DNA of 64,000 bases, from contig NC_045449.1 in NCBI RefSeq assembly GCF_002776525.5, positions 6,387,102-6,451,101 on the forward strand, given 5' to 3'. This DNA comes from Piliocolobus tephrosceles. Its lineage: Eukaryota > Chordata > Mammalia > Primates > Cercopithecidae. The position numbers and the translations under genes were made by a program. This document shows positions 43,443-54,644 of the stretch, piece after piece (positions within the stretch are counted from its first letter, which is position 1; every line of letters starts with the position of its first letter). A model generated the notes under the pieces. It did no database searches. It was given only the letters and a program-made list of their open reading frames with translations, and was not told the DNA's origin.

Positions 43443-43716
43443 GGCCGGGCGCAATGGCTCACGCCTGTAATCTCAGCACTTTGGGAGGCTGAGGCGGGTA
43501 GATCACGAGATCAGGAGTTCAAGACCAGCTAGCCAAGATGGTGAAACCCCATGTCTACTAAAAATACAAAAATTAGCCGGTTACAGTGGCAGCCGCCTGT
43601 AATCCCAGTTGCTCAGGAGGCTGAGGCAGGAGAATTGCTTGAGCCCGGGGGACGGAGGTTGCAGTGAACTGAGATCGCACCACTGCACTCCAGCCTGGGT
43701 GACAGAGTGAGACTTC

Positions 43717-43754
<38 letters not shown>
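43443..43754 (+). repeat. Alu
   Basis: Full length, 5' GGCCGGGCGCAATGGCTCAC, A tail of about 35. Confidence 0.94.
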
Positions 43755-43756
<2 letters not shown>

Positions 43757-44640
43757 TTATTCTACAGACAAACATAGGAAACCATATCCATCAAAGCCCC
43801 ATTGAAACCCCAACACTGTGCCACGTCTGTGTCAGATCTCCAGGGAAACCATTTCTCCAGTTGAGCCAGCCCTGTGATGGTGAGCACTCTGTCTTCTTAG
43901 CAAGAGCAGACAAACGCTGGGCAACCACTGCGGGGGCAGGTGCCACAGAGGACATTTAGCTTGGCGTTGGACAGGAAACCTGGGGGTCCCAGGTAGCCCG
44001 AGTTTGAAGGGGTGGGAAGGAAGCAGTGGGAAGTCCCTGGGTCACATCTTCCTCCTTAGAGTCTTTAGCTTTTCTCTCTTCTCCTGGTCCCTTGCCTAGG
44101 TCAACAAAAATGTCTCATCTTCCCTCTGCCCTAACTGGACTCCCTTTTCTCTGCCTCTTGCCCAACCCTGCACACCCTAAGCCATAGTTCATTTTATTTC
44201 CCAGGCTCTTCAAAAAGCATCTACACTCGCTGCTCACGCATGCCCGTCCTGATCATTTTTCCCTGTCCTTGCACTGCAGCCTCACCCAATCTGTCCTTCC
44301 CAAAGTAACTTCTTGCGGTTTCCCGTTCCCAATCCAATGGCTTCTTCTCGACCCCCAATCTCTCTGACCTTTCTATAGCATTTGACTCTGGGGAAAATTC
44401 CCTCCTCCTCAAAAGTTTTTCCTCTGTTTTTCTCCATAAGCCTGAACTCTCTCTCCCTCTCCGCCACACCCAGCAAATGTCAATGGTCCCCAGAATTCTT
44501 TCCTCTGCCTTAGCTTCTCAATTTGTGTACTGCCCCAGCACTCACATGGCAACCACTGCCTGACTGCAGATGTCCCTCTCGCCCAGGCCTCTGTCCTGAG
44601 CACCAACCTCTCATGGGCTCAGCATCTTGTTCTGGATTAA
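43755..44640. other. Single-copy or unassigned sequence
   Basis: No recognisable exon. C/T-rich stretches at 44040-44560 produce overlapping antisense open frames that look incidental. Confidence 0.4.
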
Positions 44641-44647
44641 TTAGTTT

Positions 44648-44700
<53 letters not shown>

Positions 44701-44984
44701 TGAGATGGAGTCTCACACTGTCGCCCAGGCTGGAGTGCAATGATGCCATCTCACTCATCGCAACCTCGGCCTCTCAGATTCACACGATTCTCCTGCCTCA
44801 GCCTCCTGAGTAGCTGAAACTACAGGCGCACACCACCATATCCAGCTAATTTTTTGTATTTTTAGTAGAGACAGGATTTCACCATATTGGCCAGACTGCT
44901 CTTGAACTTCTGACCTCGTGATCTGCCTGCCACGGATTCCTGAAGTGCTGGGGTTACAGGTGTGAGCTACCATGCCTGGCTTAG
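44648..44984 (-). repeat. Alu with (GTT)n tail
   Basis: Tail side is about 17 TTG/GTT units at 44648-44699, giving poly-Val/poly-Thr open frames. The body is a reverse Alu with a TCACTCATCGCAACC deletion variant. Confidence 0.94.
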
Positions 44985-45303
44985 ATTTATCTTTTATTCA
45001 GAGCATCCAAAATGCCCATCTGCCTCGTGTGCCCAGCTCCCCACTGTAACTTTGGCCATATCCCCACACACATCGGCCTGCATTTCCTCAGTGAGGAACA
45101 CCATCTGCCCAGTCACCTGGTAGAAGCCGCCACGATCTTTGACTTTTCTCTCACATTTACCTGCTGTCCCCGCCATACAAGTCAACCCAGGGGGTCTACC
45201 TGCTTTGTCTCTTGAAACCCGCCCCAAAGCCATTGCCCTAGTTCAGGGTTTCATCATCTCTTCGCCCAGTCTCCTTTCCCTTCTTCTATTTCTAAAATGC
45301 TTC

Positions 45304-45613
45304 TAGGCCACGGCATGGCGGCTCATGCCTGTAATCCCAGCACTTTGGGAGGCTAAGGTGGGTGGATCACCTGAGATCGGGAGTTCGAGACCAGCCTGAC
45401 AAACATGCTGAAACCCCGTCTATACTATAAATACAAAAATTAGCCAGCTGTGGTGGCGGGTGCCTGTAATCCCAGCTACTCGGGAGGCTGAAGCAGGAGA
45501 ATCGCTTGAACCCAGGAGGCAGAGGTTGCAGTGAGCCGAGATTGTGCCATTGCACGCCAGCCTAAGCAACAGTTGTGATGCTCTGTCTCAAAAAAATAAA
45601 ATAAAATAAAAAG
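45304..45613 (+). repeat. Alu (left member of inverted pair)
   Basis: Forward Alu with an AAAAAAATAAAATAAAATAA tail. Confidence 0.94.
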
Positions 45614-45625
45614 TAAAATGCTTCT

Positions 45626-45933
45626 TCTTCTTTTTTTTTTTTTTTTTTGAAATGGAGTGTCACTCTTGTCACCCCAGGCTGAAGTGTAGTGGCACAATCT
45701 CAGCTCACTGCAACCTCCACCTGCTGGGTTCAAACAATTCTCCTGCCTCAGCTTCCTGAGTAGCTGGAATGACAGGTATGCACCACCATGCCCGCCTAAT
45801 TTTTGTATTTTTAGGAGAGCCGGAGTTTCACCAATTTGGCCAGGCTGGTCTCAAACTCCTGACCTCAGGTGATCTGCCTGCCTCGGCCTCCCAAAGTGGT
45901 GGGATTATAGGTGTGAGCCACTGCACCTGGTCA
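45626..45933 (-). repeat. Alu (right member of inverted pair)
   Basis: Reverse Alu whose T tract faces the A tail of the previous copy, separated by only about 15 bases. Confidence 0.94.
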
Positions 45934-45959
45934 ACCTTTTCTATTTCTCTATAGCACCT

Positions 45960-46500
45960 ACTAAAATGGGACTTGATATTATTTATTCATTGCTTCATTG
46001 TTTATGATCCGTGTTCCCCACGGGAGGGTAAGGACTTGGACTTGTTTGCTCCTATATCCCCAAACCTGGAACAGCATCTGGCACAGATCCAGCATGCAGT
46101 AAGTGTTGGTGGAAGGAACAAATGAATGAACGAAGGAAAGGTCGGGATGAATTTCTTGCCAGTGGTTCACTGATGAGACGCTGGGGAAGGCTGAGGCGAA
46201 CTCGCACGTGCCCCTGACCTCAGTTGCTCCTTCTGTCAGATAAACTCCTGTTTGTCCCCAAATTCCTGCTCCATTTCCACCTCCCCAAGGAGACTTGCCC
46301 AGTCCTTGACTCTGAGCCCACTTCCTGGGTGTTCTCACTCCCCACTGTTGCCACCTGTTTTTACAGCACCCATGTGGTCACTCCATGAAATGATTCTTTG
46401 TTGTTTACTCCTGTCTCTCCCGTGAGATTGAAAGCACATCAAGGGCAGGCCTGTCACAAAGCCTCTTTGTGTCCTGTAGCTATCCCTGGAGCGAATGAAC
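45960..46500 (-). repeat. L2-like fragments
   Basis: CCCCACGGGAGGGTAAGGAC and CAGCATCTGGCACAGATCCA (46010-46140), then a similar block at 46380-46500 (CTGTCTCTCCCGTGAGATTG), resemble the L2 3' end. Orientation uncertain. Confidence 0.5.
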
Positions 46501-47478
46501 AAGGCTGGGCTTGTCTGGACCTGGGCACGGTCCCTGAATGTTCTTGGCCTCTGTAAGGAAGGGCCTCCCCTTGGCAGTGAGCAGGGCAGGCCAAGGGGCA
46601 TAGCATCCCCAGAACACAATGAAGGGCACATTTGGAAAGCTAGACAGGCTTTGGATAGACATGGAATTGTCTGGTGACACGTACTCATTCATACTACATG
46701 GTCATTACACTACGTGGTCTTAGAATATGTCAAATTCTCACCTTTTCATTCACCCACAATTCACTGAGTTCCCCTTCAGTGCCAGCTTCTGTGATGGGTA
46801 ATAGCGGTGGGGAATATGCAGAACTGGATGATCAAATTTAGAATGAGATCGTGCCTACTGTCGGGGCAGTGGAGGAGGGGTGACCCCAGGATCCCTTCTT
46901 CCTTTGCCTTCAATCTATTCTAAATTGTCTTCAGCCGGTGATGTGCCAGCTGGGAGTCCAGACGTCAGCTAGCTTAAACAGACCGCTGTGCTTGCAACTA
47001 GCAAGACACTTCAGAACTTGCACAATCACTGTATCTCTTTCTTAAACGAAGACCCAACCCCACCATCTCTTTCTTTCCCTTTCTGGTTTGGCCTCTGTAG
47101 GTGTGACATCAGAGTCACACCTCAGCAGATGTGACTCAGTGAGCACCACTCAGACTCCCCAGGGTCACCCCCACTGAGCTGGCCAGGTGGGCAGGCTTTG
47201 CTGAGCCTGTCTCCCCACCGGTCTGAGGTCTGCGGATTAGGCTTCATGACTGGGGCGGCTCCAGACAGGGAGCGGCAGGGCAGGCCTCTCCGTGGGAAGA
47301 CAGGAGTGTCTGTATGGCCAGCCGGGAATCAAGACCCGTTCACCCTCGACCAGCAAGGGTGGGGCTGCCCTGAGCTTTCAGGCAGCTGTTTTAGGGAATT
47401 ATTAATTTTAATGTAAGATGGTTTTATTTTCTGCTCATTTTCAGATATTTTGAGAACCCTTAAATGTTATACTATATA

Positions 47479-47480
<2 letters not shown>
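46501..47480. other. Intergenic sequence, nothing recognised
   Basis: No splice-bounded open frame or known element noticed in this single-copy stretch. Confidence 0.45.
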
Positions 47481-47483
<3 letters not shown>

Positions 47484-47514
<31 letters not shown>

Positions 47515-47799
47515 CTGGAGACAGAATCTTTCTCTGTCACCCAGGCTGGAGTGCAGTGATGCAATCTCAGCTCACTGCAACCTCCACCTCCCGGGTTCAA
47601 GTAATTCTCCTGCCTCAGCCTCCTGAGTAGCTGGGATTACAGGCGCCTGCCACCATATCTGGCTAATTTTTGTATTTTTAGTAGACGGGGTTTTACCATG
47701 TTGGCCAGGTTGGTCTCGAACCCCTGACTTCAGGTGATCCACCCACCTCAGCCTCCCAAACTGCTGGGATTACAGGCTCAAGCCACCACGCCCAGCCTC
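47484..47799 (-). repeat. Alu
   Basis: Reverse Alu with a T tract of about 33 and an 'AGTAGACGGGG' short deletion in the linker. Confidence 0.94.
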
Positions 47800-47849
47800 T
47801 AGTCTTAATATTCCCTATTTTAAAAAATATTCATGGTGGCCATACTGGA

Positions 47850-48200
47850 GCCCACGGGATATAGCAGAGAGCACTGCCCTCCTCGTCTTTAGATACACAT
47901 CTTCCCTGGTTCCGTTGAATGACTTCCTGACAACACATTCCCAGGAGCAGAATCACCACATTAAAAGGTATGAACATTTTCATAGCTTGGAAAGCGTATT
48001 GCCCAATTTCTTCCCTAAACAGGCGGTGTTAATTTACATTGCCACTGGCAGTGTGCGTAAGCTGGTTTCGCCACAGCTTCAACAGCATGAGACATTATAA
48101 TTTTGTTAATGTTTGCTAATTTCGTCGGTGTGAAATGAATGGCACATCTGGGGTACTTTAATTTGCGTTCCCTGATGATTGTGAGGGTGAGCCTGTTTGG
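47850..48200 (-). repeat. Old L1 fragment
   Basis: Antisense blocks ACAACACATTCCCAGGAGCA, TTAATTTACATTGCCACTGG and TTAATTTGCGTTCCCTGATG are typical of degraded L1 3' sequence. Confidence 0.6.
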
Positions 48201-49290
48201 AGGTGCTGATGTGCACAGTCTGCCTTGTGGGGGCCTCTCCGCCCTGTCTCAGGCACTGTCTGTTTCTCAGCCTGTGTCTCCCCACACCTCTGCCTGCCTC
48301 CCGCCGACTGTTGTTCTTACTATCTCTCTAAGCCTGTCTCAGTGTCTTAGCCCTCTGATTCCTCTGACTTTCTCTGGTTTCTAACTGGCCAGGCGTGGAG
48401 CTGGTTCCTGGAGGTCCTAGCCAAGCCCTGACAAGCTGCAGTCTAGAGGCTGGGCGCAGGGTTCTGGGCACAGGGCTCTAGGTTCCTGCCTCCAAGGGCT
48501 CCCTCCCTGGGGAGCTCCCTCTGTAAATTCACACGGTGCCCTTCCTTCCACCAGGGCCTCACCAAAGGCCCCTTTCCTTTCTCCAGGTAGCCTCACCTGG
48601 GCTGACCTGCTGGATTGGATCCCGTGATTCTGAGATCCCAGAAGTAGCTGGGAGTGAGCAGGCTGTCCCTCAGTGACTCCCTCTTAGGAAGTGTTCTAGA
48701 TGCCCCACCCTCAGGACAACTCACCAGATGGTGTTGTGTGTCCTGGCCATTGGGGATGTGTGGTCTGAAAGAGCCAGAGAGCGGCATCCCCAAAGTCCAG
48801 ATGTGTGGACAGCAGAGAAGTCCACGGAGGTGAAAATGGCTCAGCCTGCCTACCTTCTCCAACGAGCCCCTTACCTGAAGTGGCAGAAAGAGCTCACCTC
48901 TCAGGCCAAACCCCACTTGGCACCAGGTGGACAGGGGGCCGCCAAGTCCCCATGGTTTAGCAGGGTCAGAGCAGGGTCACACTGCCCACTTTCGATGGCA
49001 TTGAAGAGTCTTCAACACTTGGGAAAGTTTCGGAAAGACTTTAAGAAGGCTGCTGGCTTCGAGGGAACTCTGCAGATGTACTTGGTGAATCTTCATGGTC
49101 AGTGAGTTGCTGACTCCAGGCTCTGGACCTGCCCTGCTACTGTTTGTCTTTGAGGCAGGCAGGTCTTAAGGGCTCTCTACACTCTTCTCTCAGACCACCT
49201 GTGGGTGGTCCCAGCCCGTTAGAATAGTAGATTGATTATAGCCAGAAGGGAACTCTGACATCAAGTTCTACCCTCTCTTTTTTCTTTTCC
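48201..49290. other. Intergenic sequence with a 125-codon open frame
   Basis: The frame at 48728-49105 (plus) has basic, low-complexity composition, no domain and no splice context. Not called as a gene. Confidence 0.4.
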
Positions 49291-49302
49291 TTTTCTTTCT
49301 CT

Positions 49303-49590
49303 TTTTTGGTGTTTTTGAGACGGAGTCTCGCTCTGTCACCCAGGCTATAGTGCAGTGGCATGATCTTGGCTTACTGCAACCTCCACCTCCCGGGTTCAAG
49401 TGATTCTCCTGCCTGAGCCTCCCAAGTAGCTGGGACTACAGGTGTGCACCACCATGCCCAGCTAATTTTTCTATGTTTTCATAGAGATGGGGTTTCATCA
49501 TATTGGCCAGGCTGACCTTGAACTCCTGACCTCGTGATCCACCTGCCTCAGCCTCCCAAAGTGCTGCGATTACAGGCCGGCACACCCGAC
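49303..49590 (-). repeat. Alu
   Basis: Reverse Alu behind a CT-rich tract (TTCTTTTCCTTTTCTTTCTC). The 5' end is shortened (CAGGCCGGCACACCCGACC). Confidence 0.93.
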
Positions 49591-49599
49591 CCTACCCTC

Positions 49600-49995
49600 T
49601 CATTTTATGTAACACTTTAACGTTAAGCTTTTAAAAAATTATACAAGTAATGCATGCCTGTTTCTAGGATATTTGGAAAATACAGAAAACTGTAAAGGAG
49701 AAAATATTAATCCTCCTATCAGTTCATCAAAGATAACTGCTATTCTATTTCAATATCAGCCTTTTCTGTGCTCACATATTTTTATTATCACTGAGATCAT
49801 ACATTATATGTGATTCTGTATCTGCTTTATTTACCTCAGATTATACGCATTTTCAATGTAACGAAATATTCTTTAAAAACACTGTTAATGACTGCATAAT
49901 AGTCTTTTGAGCTGACACACCGTAACTACTATTACCTAAATGGTAGGCATGTATGTTTTCAGTTTTTCAAGGATATAAAAACCACCAAAGTAAAC
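49600..49995. repeat. Old LINE-like AT-rich fragment
   Basis: Resembles antisense L1/L2 remnants (AAATTATACAAGTAATGCAT, GTTAATGACTGCATAATAGT). Family not fixed. Confidence 0.4.
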
Positions 49996-50002
49996 ATCTT
50001 GG

Positions 50003-50305
50003 GACAGTCATCGTGGCTCACGCCTGTAATCCCAGCACTTTGGGAGGCCGAGGTGGGCGGATCACTTGAGGTCAGGAGTTTGAGACCAGCTTGACCAACA
50101 TGGTGAAACCCTGTCTTTACTAAAAATACAAAAATTAGGTGGGCGCTGTGGCAGGCGCCTGTAATCCCAGCTACTTGGGAGGCTGAGGCAGGAGAATCAA
50201 CTGGACTTGGGGGGGGGTGGAGGGGTTGCAGTGAGCTGAGATCATGCCACTGCACCCCAGCCGGGGGACAGAGTGAGACTCCATCTCAAAAAAAAAAAAA
50301 AAAAA
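50003..50305 (+). repeat. Alu with G9 run
   Basis: Forward Alu. The right monomer contains a run of nine or more G near 50209 where the consensus has CCCGGGAGG. Confidence 0.93.
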
Positions 50306-50482
50306 TACTGGGCATGGTGACTCACGCCTGTAGTCCCAGCTACTTGGGGGGTGGAGTCGGGGAGGCCGAGGTGGGAGGATCACTTGAGCCTAGGAGGCAG
50401 AGTTTGCAGTGAGCAAGATCACCCCACTGCACTCCAGCCTCAGTGACGGAGTGAGACTCCGTCTCAAAAGCAAAACAAAACA
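50306..50482 (+). repeat. Alu, internally deleted
   Basis: Starts TACTGGGCATGGTGACTCAC, jumps to a right-monomer GTAGTCCCAGCTACTTGGGG, and ends in a decayed CAAAAGCAAAACAAAACA tail. Tandem behind the previous copy. Confidence 0.88.
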
Positions 50483-50759
50483 TACTGAAGTCAGCATCTT
50501 TGTGCATAAATTTTTGTCCACAATTTGATTTGATTTTTCTCTTAGCTTAGATTCCTACATCATAGGGTACAGGCATGTTTTAAGACTTCGCATGTGTATT
50601 TTTATTTTACTTTTGAGAAAGGTTGAACTAACACATGCCCATGTTGTCACACACCATCAACTACACCAAGAAATATCATTGAAGGAAACATCGACTAACT
50701 CGAAAGTCAGTATTTCTGTTGCTTTCTTTCAGTGATCGGTCAACTAAGATTTGGAGAGG

Positions 50760-51265
50760 AAAGGGGACATGCTGAGGGTGGTTCTAGGAGTGTGTTATTT
50801 CATTCTGTCTTCACAACAACCCCACATCAACAGCAAGAGGTGGAGGAGCTAAAGCACGCAGATTAAGGTTAAGGAACTTACCTAGCCGGGTGCGGTGGCT
50901 CACGCCTATAATTCCAGCACTTTGGGAGGCCGGGGCAGGTGGATCACCTGAGGTCAGGAGTTCGAGACCAGCCTGGCCAACGTGGCAAAACCCTGTCTCT
51001 ACTAAAAATAGAAAAGTTAGCCAGGCGTGGTGGTGTGTGCCTGTAATCCTGGCCACTTGGGAGGCTGAGGCAGGAGAATCGCTTAAACCCAGGAGGTGGA
51101 GGTTGCAGTGAGCCGAGATCGCGCCATTGCACTCTAGCCTGGGCAAGAAGAGGGAAACTCCGTCTCAAAAAGAAAAAAAAAGGAAACTGCCTGTACTCAC
51201 ATTCAGTTACTACGAGTTGGAACCCGAGCTAGAGCCTGCGCCATTGGGCTCCAGGGCCCTAGTAC
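50760..51265 (-). repeat. MIR split by an Alu
   Basis: Antisense MIR halves at 50770-50883 and 51186-51265 (GAGTTGGAACCCGAGCTAGA, CATTGGGCTCCAGG) on either side of the Alu at 50884-51181. Confidence 0.7.
50884..51181 (+). repeat. Alu
   Basis: Forward full-length Alu (GCCGGGTGCGGTGGCTCACG) with an AAAAAGAAAAAAAAAGG tail, inserted in a MIR. Confidence 0.94.
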
Positions 51266-52555
51266 TTCATGTCGCCTCCATGCCATAGCTCCTGTTCCCG
51301 GCTGTGATGCTGGAATGTGGATTGGAGCCAGGTCATAAAGAAACTTGGAGTTTGGATTTACCCTGTAGACAGAGAGAGGCCCTTAATGGGTCCGTAAGCA
51401 TCAAAGCTGGGTTTTGCAGAGATGTTTCTGGAGGACTGGCTTGAGGGAGACAGGAAACAGGGAGGCGAGCTGGAAAATGCAACATACAGATAATGCGATC
51501 GACAAAGAAGGCTCGCACAGACACACACGTGCCTGTGGTTGTGGGAAGCGGGCAGTTGGGAACACGAACACTGAGGGTCTCAGAGGCCTCCCACCATGCC
51601 CTCTTCACTGAGCAAAGGCCATTTTTATCTGCTACACGTCAGGCAAAACCTGCGCCAACTGCCAAAGCCTCCACCTCAAATCTAGCAAATAAGAGAGGGG
51701 ACGGTATGGATTACGTTATATTTAAAACAAGCCCACACAATGCCTGTAATTTTTTATTCTGACTCCGTAATTATAGCTCAAGACCAGTCAGATCATAGTT
51801 ATCCCCACACCGACCTGCTGTTGGGACACATGGAATTAAAGGCTTTGCTCCCTTCAAATTCTATTTTGGAGGCCGAGCACTGGCAGGTAACGGGCCTTTC
51901 TCAAGGCCCGTCTTGTTGGAGCCCCTCCCAGGGCAGCCTCCACGAAGGCCAAGTCAGCAGCAGGGTTTCGGGAAGACCACGGATGGCGTGGGAGCAGTTG
52001 GGATGCTACCGCTTTGCCTGACCTGAGCCCTGGGCCTCAGGGCTGAGCCAGGGACCCGGAAGCGGAGGTGAGCACCGTCCTTGGACCAGACCTTGGGCAG
52101 GCCTATCCCAGAGCATCTGCACACTCGAAGATTCCCAAATGCTGCTCTCCCCTGGCCCTGACCAGGGTCCCAGGGTCTGATGGGCCAAGCCCTGGTTGTT
52201 CGGCACACTTGTCACAGACAGGCTGGTATTGCCCAAAGGGGCCTAAATTCAGAGAAGAAGGAGAAGAAAAACATCCAAGGAGTGTGAAGGGGCCAGGCTT
52301 ACGTGGACAGCCTGGCTAACCAGACCTAGGCCAATTAAGGTTTCCTTTCAGTGGGAGCACCACCTCTCAGCCCCATGATGGCACCCCAGACACAGCCAGA
52401 GTGGGACACTGTCCCTGCTCGTGGACCTGGGTTACCAGCAGGAGTCAGGAGGGCCAACTGCCCTTTCTCCACACGGCCCTCCCAGGCCCAGTCCTGCCTC
52501 CCCATAGCCTTGCCGGGGAGGCAGAACAGCACCCATTCATCCAGGTGCTGCAGGA
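51266..52555. other. Intergenic sequence
   Basis: Partly GC-rich single-copy sequence. 51300-51450 has the TTGGATTTACCCTGTAGACA pattern of the ancient unnamed repeat. No coding exon recognised. Confidence 0.4.
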
Positions 52556-52760
52556 CCCGCTGTATCCAAGCCCTTCACGTACCATCTCATTTACTCCTCC
52601 CGTCACTCTGCCAAGGGGGTGTGGTTAGTGTTATCACAATTTCCAGTTGAGACATGAACAGATGGAGCTCAGAGAGGTGGCATGTGTAGCTCAAGGCCAC
52701 TCAGGTCATAAGTGAGGGGGTCAGAGCTGGGACTGAGTCGTCCTAACACCCCTGGACCAC
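52556..52760 (-). repeat. MIR
   Basis: Antisense MIR: CATCTCATTTACTCCTCCCG, GAGCTCAGAGAGGTGGCATG and AAGGCCACTCAGGTCATAAG. Confidence 0.8.
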
Positions 52761-53039
52761 ACAGCGCCTCCACAGGCAACTGGCCCGAGACCACCAGGCC
52801 TGCTCCTGGCTGTGCCTCAGTGACCCCTTGGTGGATCTACACCCTTGGGCAACTTGCTGAGCCCTTAGGCCTACGGAAGCTCAGGCCCAGTGCCTGTCTC
52901 CTAGCCCCCTCTTCTCCTGGTGCACGCTGCACTGCTCTCTTGCCTCAGTCACACCAGAGGACAAGCCCACTCCCTGCACAGGTCCTTGTTCTCACGTCCC
53001 CACATGGATGGTTCCCTCTTCCAGCCAATGGTACATCTT

Positions 53040-53200
53040 ACTCATGCTTCTGTTTTAACCCTCAAGTCATTGTACTGTCACTATTCTTATCACTATCTCC
53101 TGCTGGACTTCTCAAGGGCAGGACCTGTGTCCTGTCTGTTTGTTGCTAGTTTTATGCATAGCATGCAGTAGGTGCTCAGTAACTGTTCTTGCAAGGAAAA
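53040..53200 (+). repeat. L2 3' end
   Basis: CTCAAGGGCAGGACCTGTGT and ATGCAGTAGGTGCTCAGTAA match the L2 tail. Confidence 0.65.
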
Positions 53201-53427
53201 AAAGGAAGAATCTAGAAAACTCCTATTTGTCTTTAAAACTCTGCCTAAAACAGATCCAACGAAGACTTTGCTAATTCACACAGACCAAGCTAACCCTGTT
53301 TACTAGGCTGTATCCTCAAGGACAGGGACAGAGCCTGATTCTTTTCGGTGACCCCATCTCTCAGCACAGAAGAAGCATCTACCAAGGGTCAGTAAATGTA
53401 GAACTGAATTGCTCTTTGCAGTTGCAA

Positions 53428-53482
53428 ACACACATACACGCACACACGCACGCATGCATGCACACACACACATACCACACGC
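53428..53482 (+). repeat. (CA)n/(CACG)n microsatellite
   Basis: Alternating CACA, CACG and CATG units over about 55 bases. Confidence 0.9.
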
Positions 53483-54338
53483 TGCTTCAGCCCCAGATTA
53501 AGAGCACCATGACCTGAACAAGCCAAGTGCCCATGTTACTGGGCCAAAACCACCCCGGGCTGGCATGTCAGGGATGTTTGCTAAGGAAGAAAGCACTGAA
53601 ATCCTTACTTTAAAAAAAGAAACACTGTGAATAGGTGTTCTATTTATATGAAATTCAGGTCTGTTTTTAGGTAACAGCCCTCCCATCTCACCTCCCTAAG
53701 GTGGGTCCTGCCTTTGCACCAGTTCCTTCTACACCCTACCCAGTAATCATGGCCCTACCTGCTCCACCTCCCCTCCCCTGTTTGCTCTCTGGGGTTTCCC
53801 TCGATTGCAGGGTTTGAGCTTTCAGACATTACAGGGGCCTGTCTCAGACTGGCCCCTTCCCTCCCTCCCTGATGCTAGAGTTAGTGAGAAGCAGGCCAGA
53901 GCCAGGGCCCTATGAGAGGAGAGGGGGCAGGCTGGGAGTCAGTCTGTCGCAGGATCTGTCGCTTACCTGATCCAAAGCACAGAAGATGCATGGCTGGTGC
54001 ACAGAAGGAGCCAAGCCCTGCTTCTCCCAGGCCTCTGTCAAGCCAGCAGGGTCCCACTCCCTAGCTCGGATCATGCACGGGGGGCCCCATGGTGCAGTGC
54101 AAACAGCAGAGGCTTTCGAATCCGGGTTCCGGTCCTGGTCCTGGCTCCTTCATTTAGACAAACCCCTCCAAGCCTCAGAGTCCTCAGCAGCCAAAGGGGG
54201 CATCAACTGCAGAGAGAACCCACCAAGTCACACCATGAGGCAGGGATGGCACAGGACCAGCCCCTCCAGCAGAGGAACTGTTTGTGAAACCCAGCAGGGA
54301 AAGAAATTCAATTTTGAGAGCAGCAGCTTTGGCAACTT
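53483..54338. other. Intergenic sequence
   Basis: MIR-like block near 54090-54260 (GCAGTGCAAACAGCAGAGGC, GGTTCCGGTCCTGGTCCTGG). No gene recognised. Confidence 0.4.
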
Positions 54339-54355
54339 AGAAATCATTTGGAGGC

Positions 54356-54627
54356 GGCTGGGCGCGGTGGCTCAAGCCTGTAATCCCAGCACTTTGGGAG
54401 GCCGAGACGGGCGGATCACGAAGTCAGGAGATCAAGACCATCCAACTAAAAAATACAAAAAACTAGCCGGGCGAGGTGGCGGGCGCCTGTAGTCCCAGCT
54501 ACTCGGGAGGCTGAGGCAGGAGAATGGCGTGAACCCGGGAGGCGGAGCTTGCAGTGAGCTGAGATCCGGTCACTGCACTCCAGCCTGGGCGACAGAGCGA
54601 GACTCCGTCTCAAAAAAAAAAAAAAAA
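54356..54627 (+). mobile_element. AluYR-lineage Alu (Old World monkey specific)
   Basis: Very low divergence. Diagnostic differences from human AluY: GGCTGGGCGC, GGTGGCTCAAGCCTG, GGCCGAGACGGGCGG, AACTAGCCGGGCGAGG and GAGCTGAGATCCGG. About 30 bases are deleted after GACCATCC. A 17-bp target duplication AGAAATCATTTGGAGGC lies at 54339-54355 and 54628-54644. Confidence 0.95.
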
Positions 54628-54644
54628 AGAAATCATTTGGAGGC

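Noticed and set aside
44510..44813. Poly-Thr and poly-Val reading frames
   Set aside because: Produced by the (GTT)n microsatellite tail of an Alu.
48728..49105. 125-codon open frame between repeats
   Set aside because: No domain, no splice context and no recognised homologue; the length is not exceptional for this composition.
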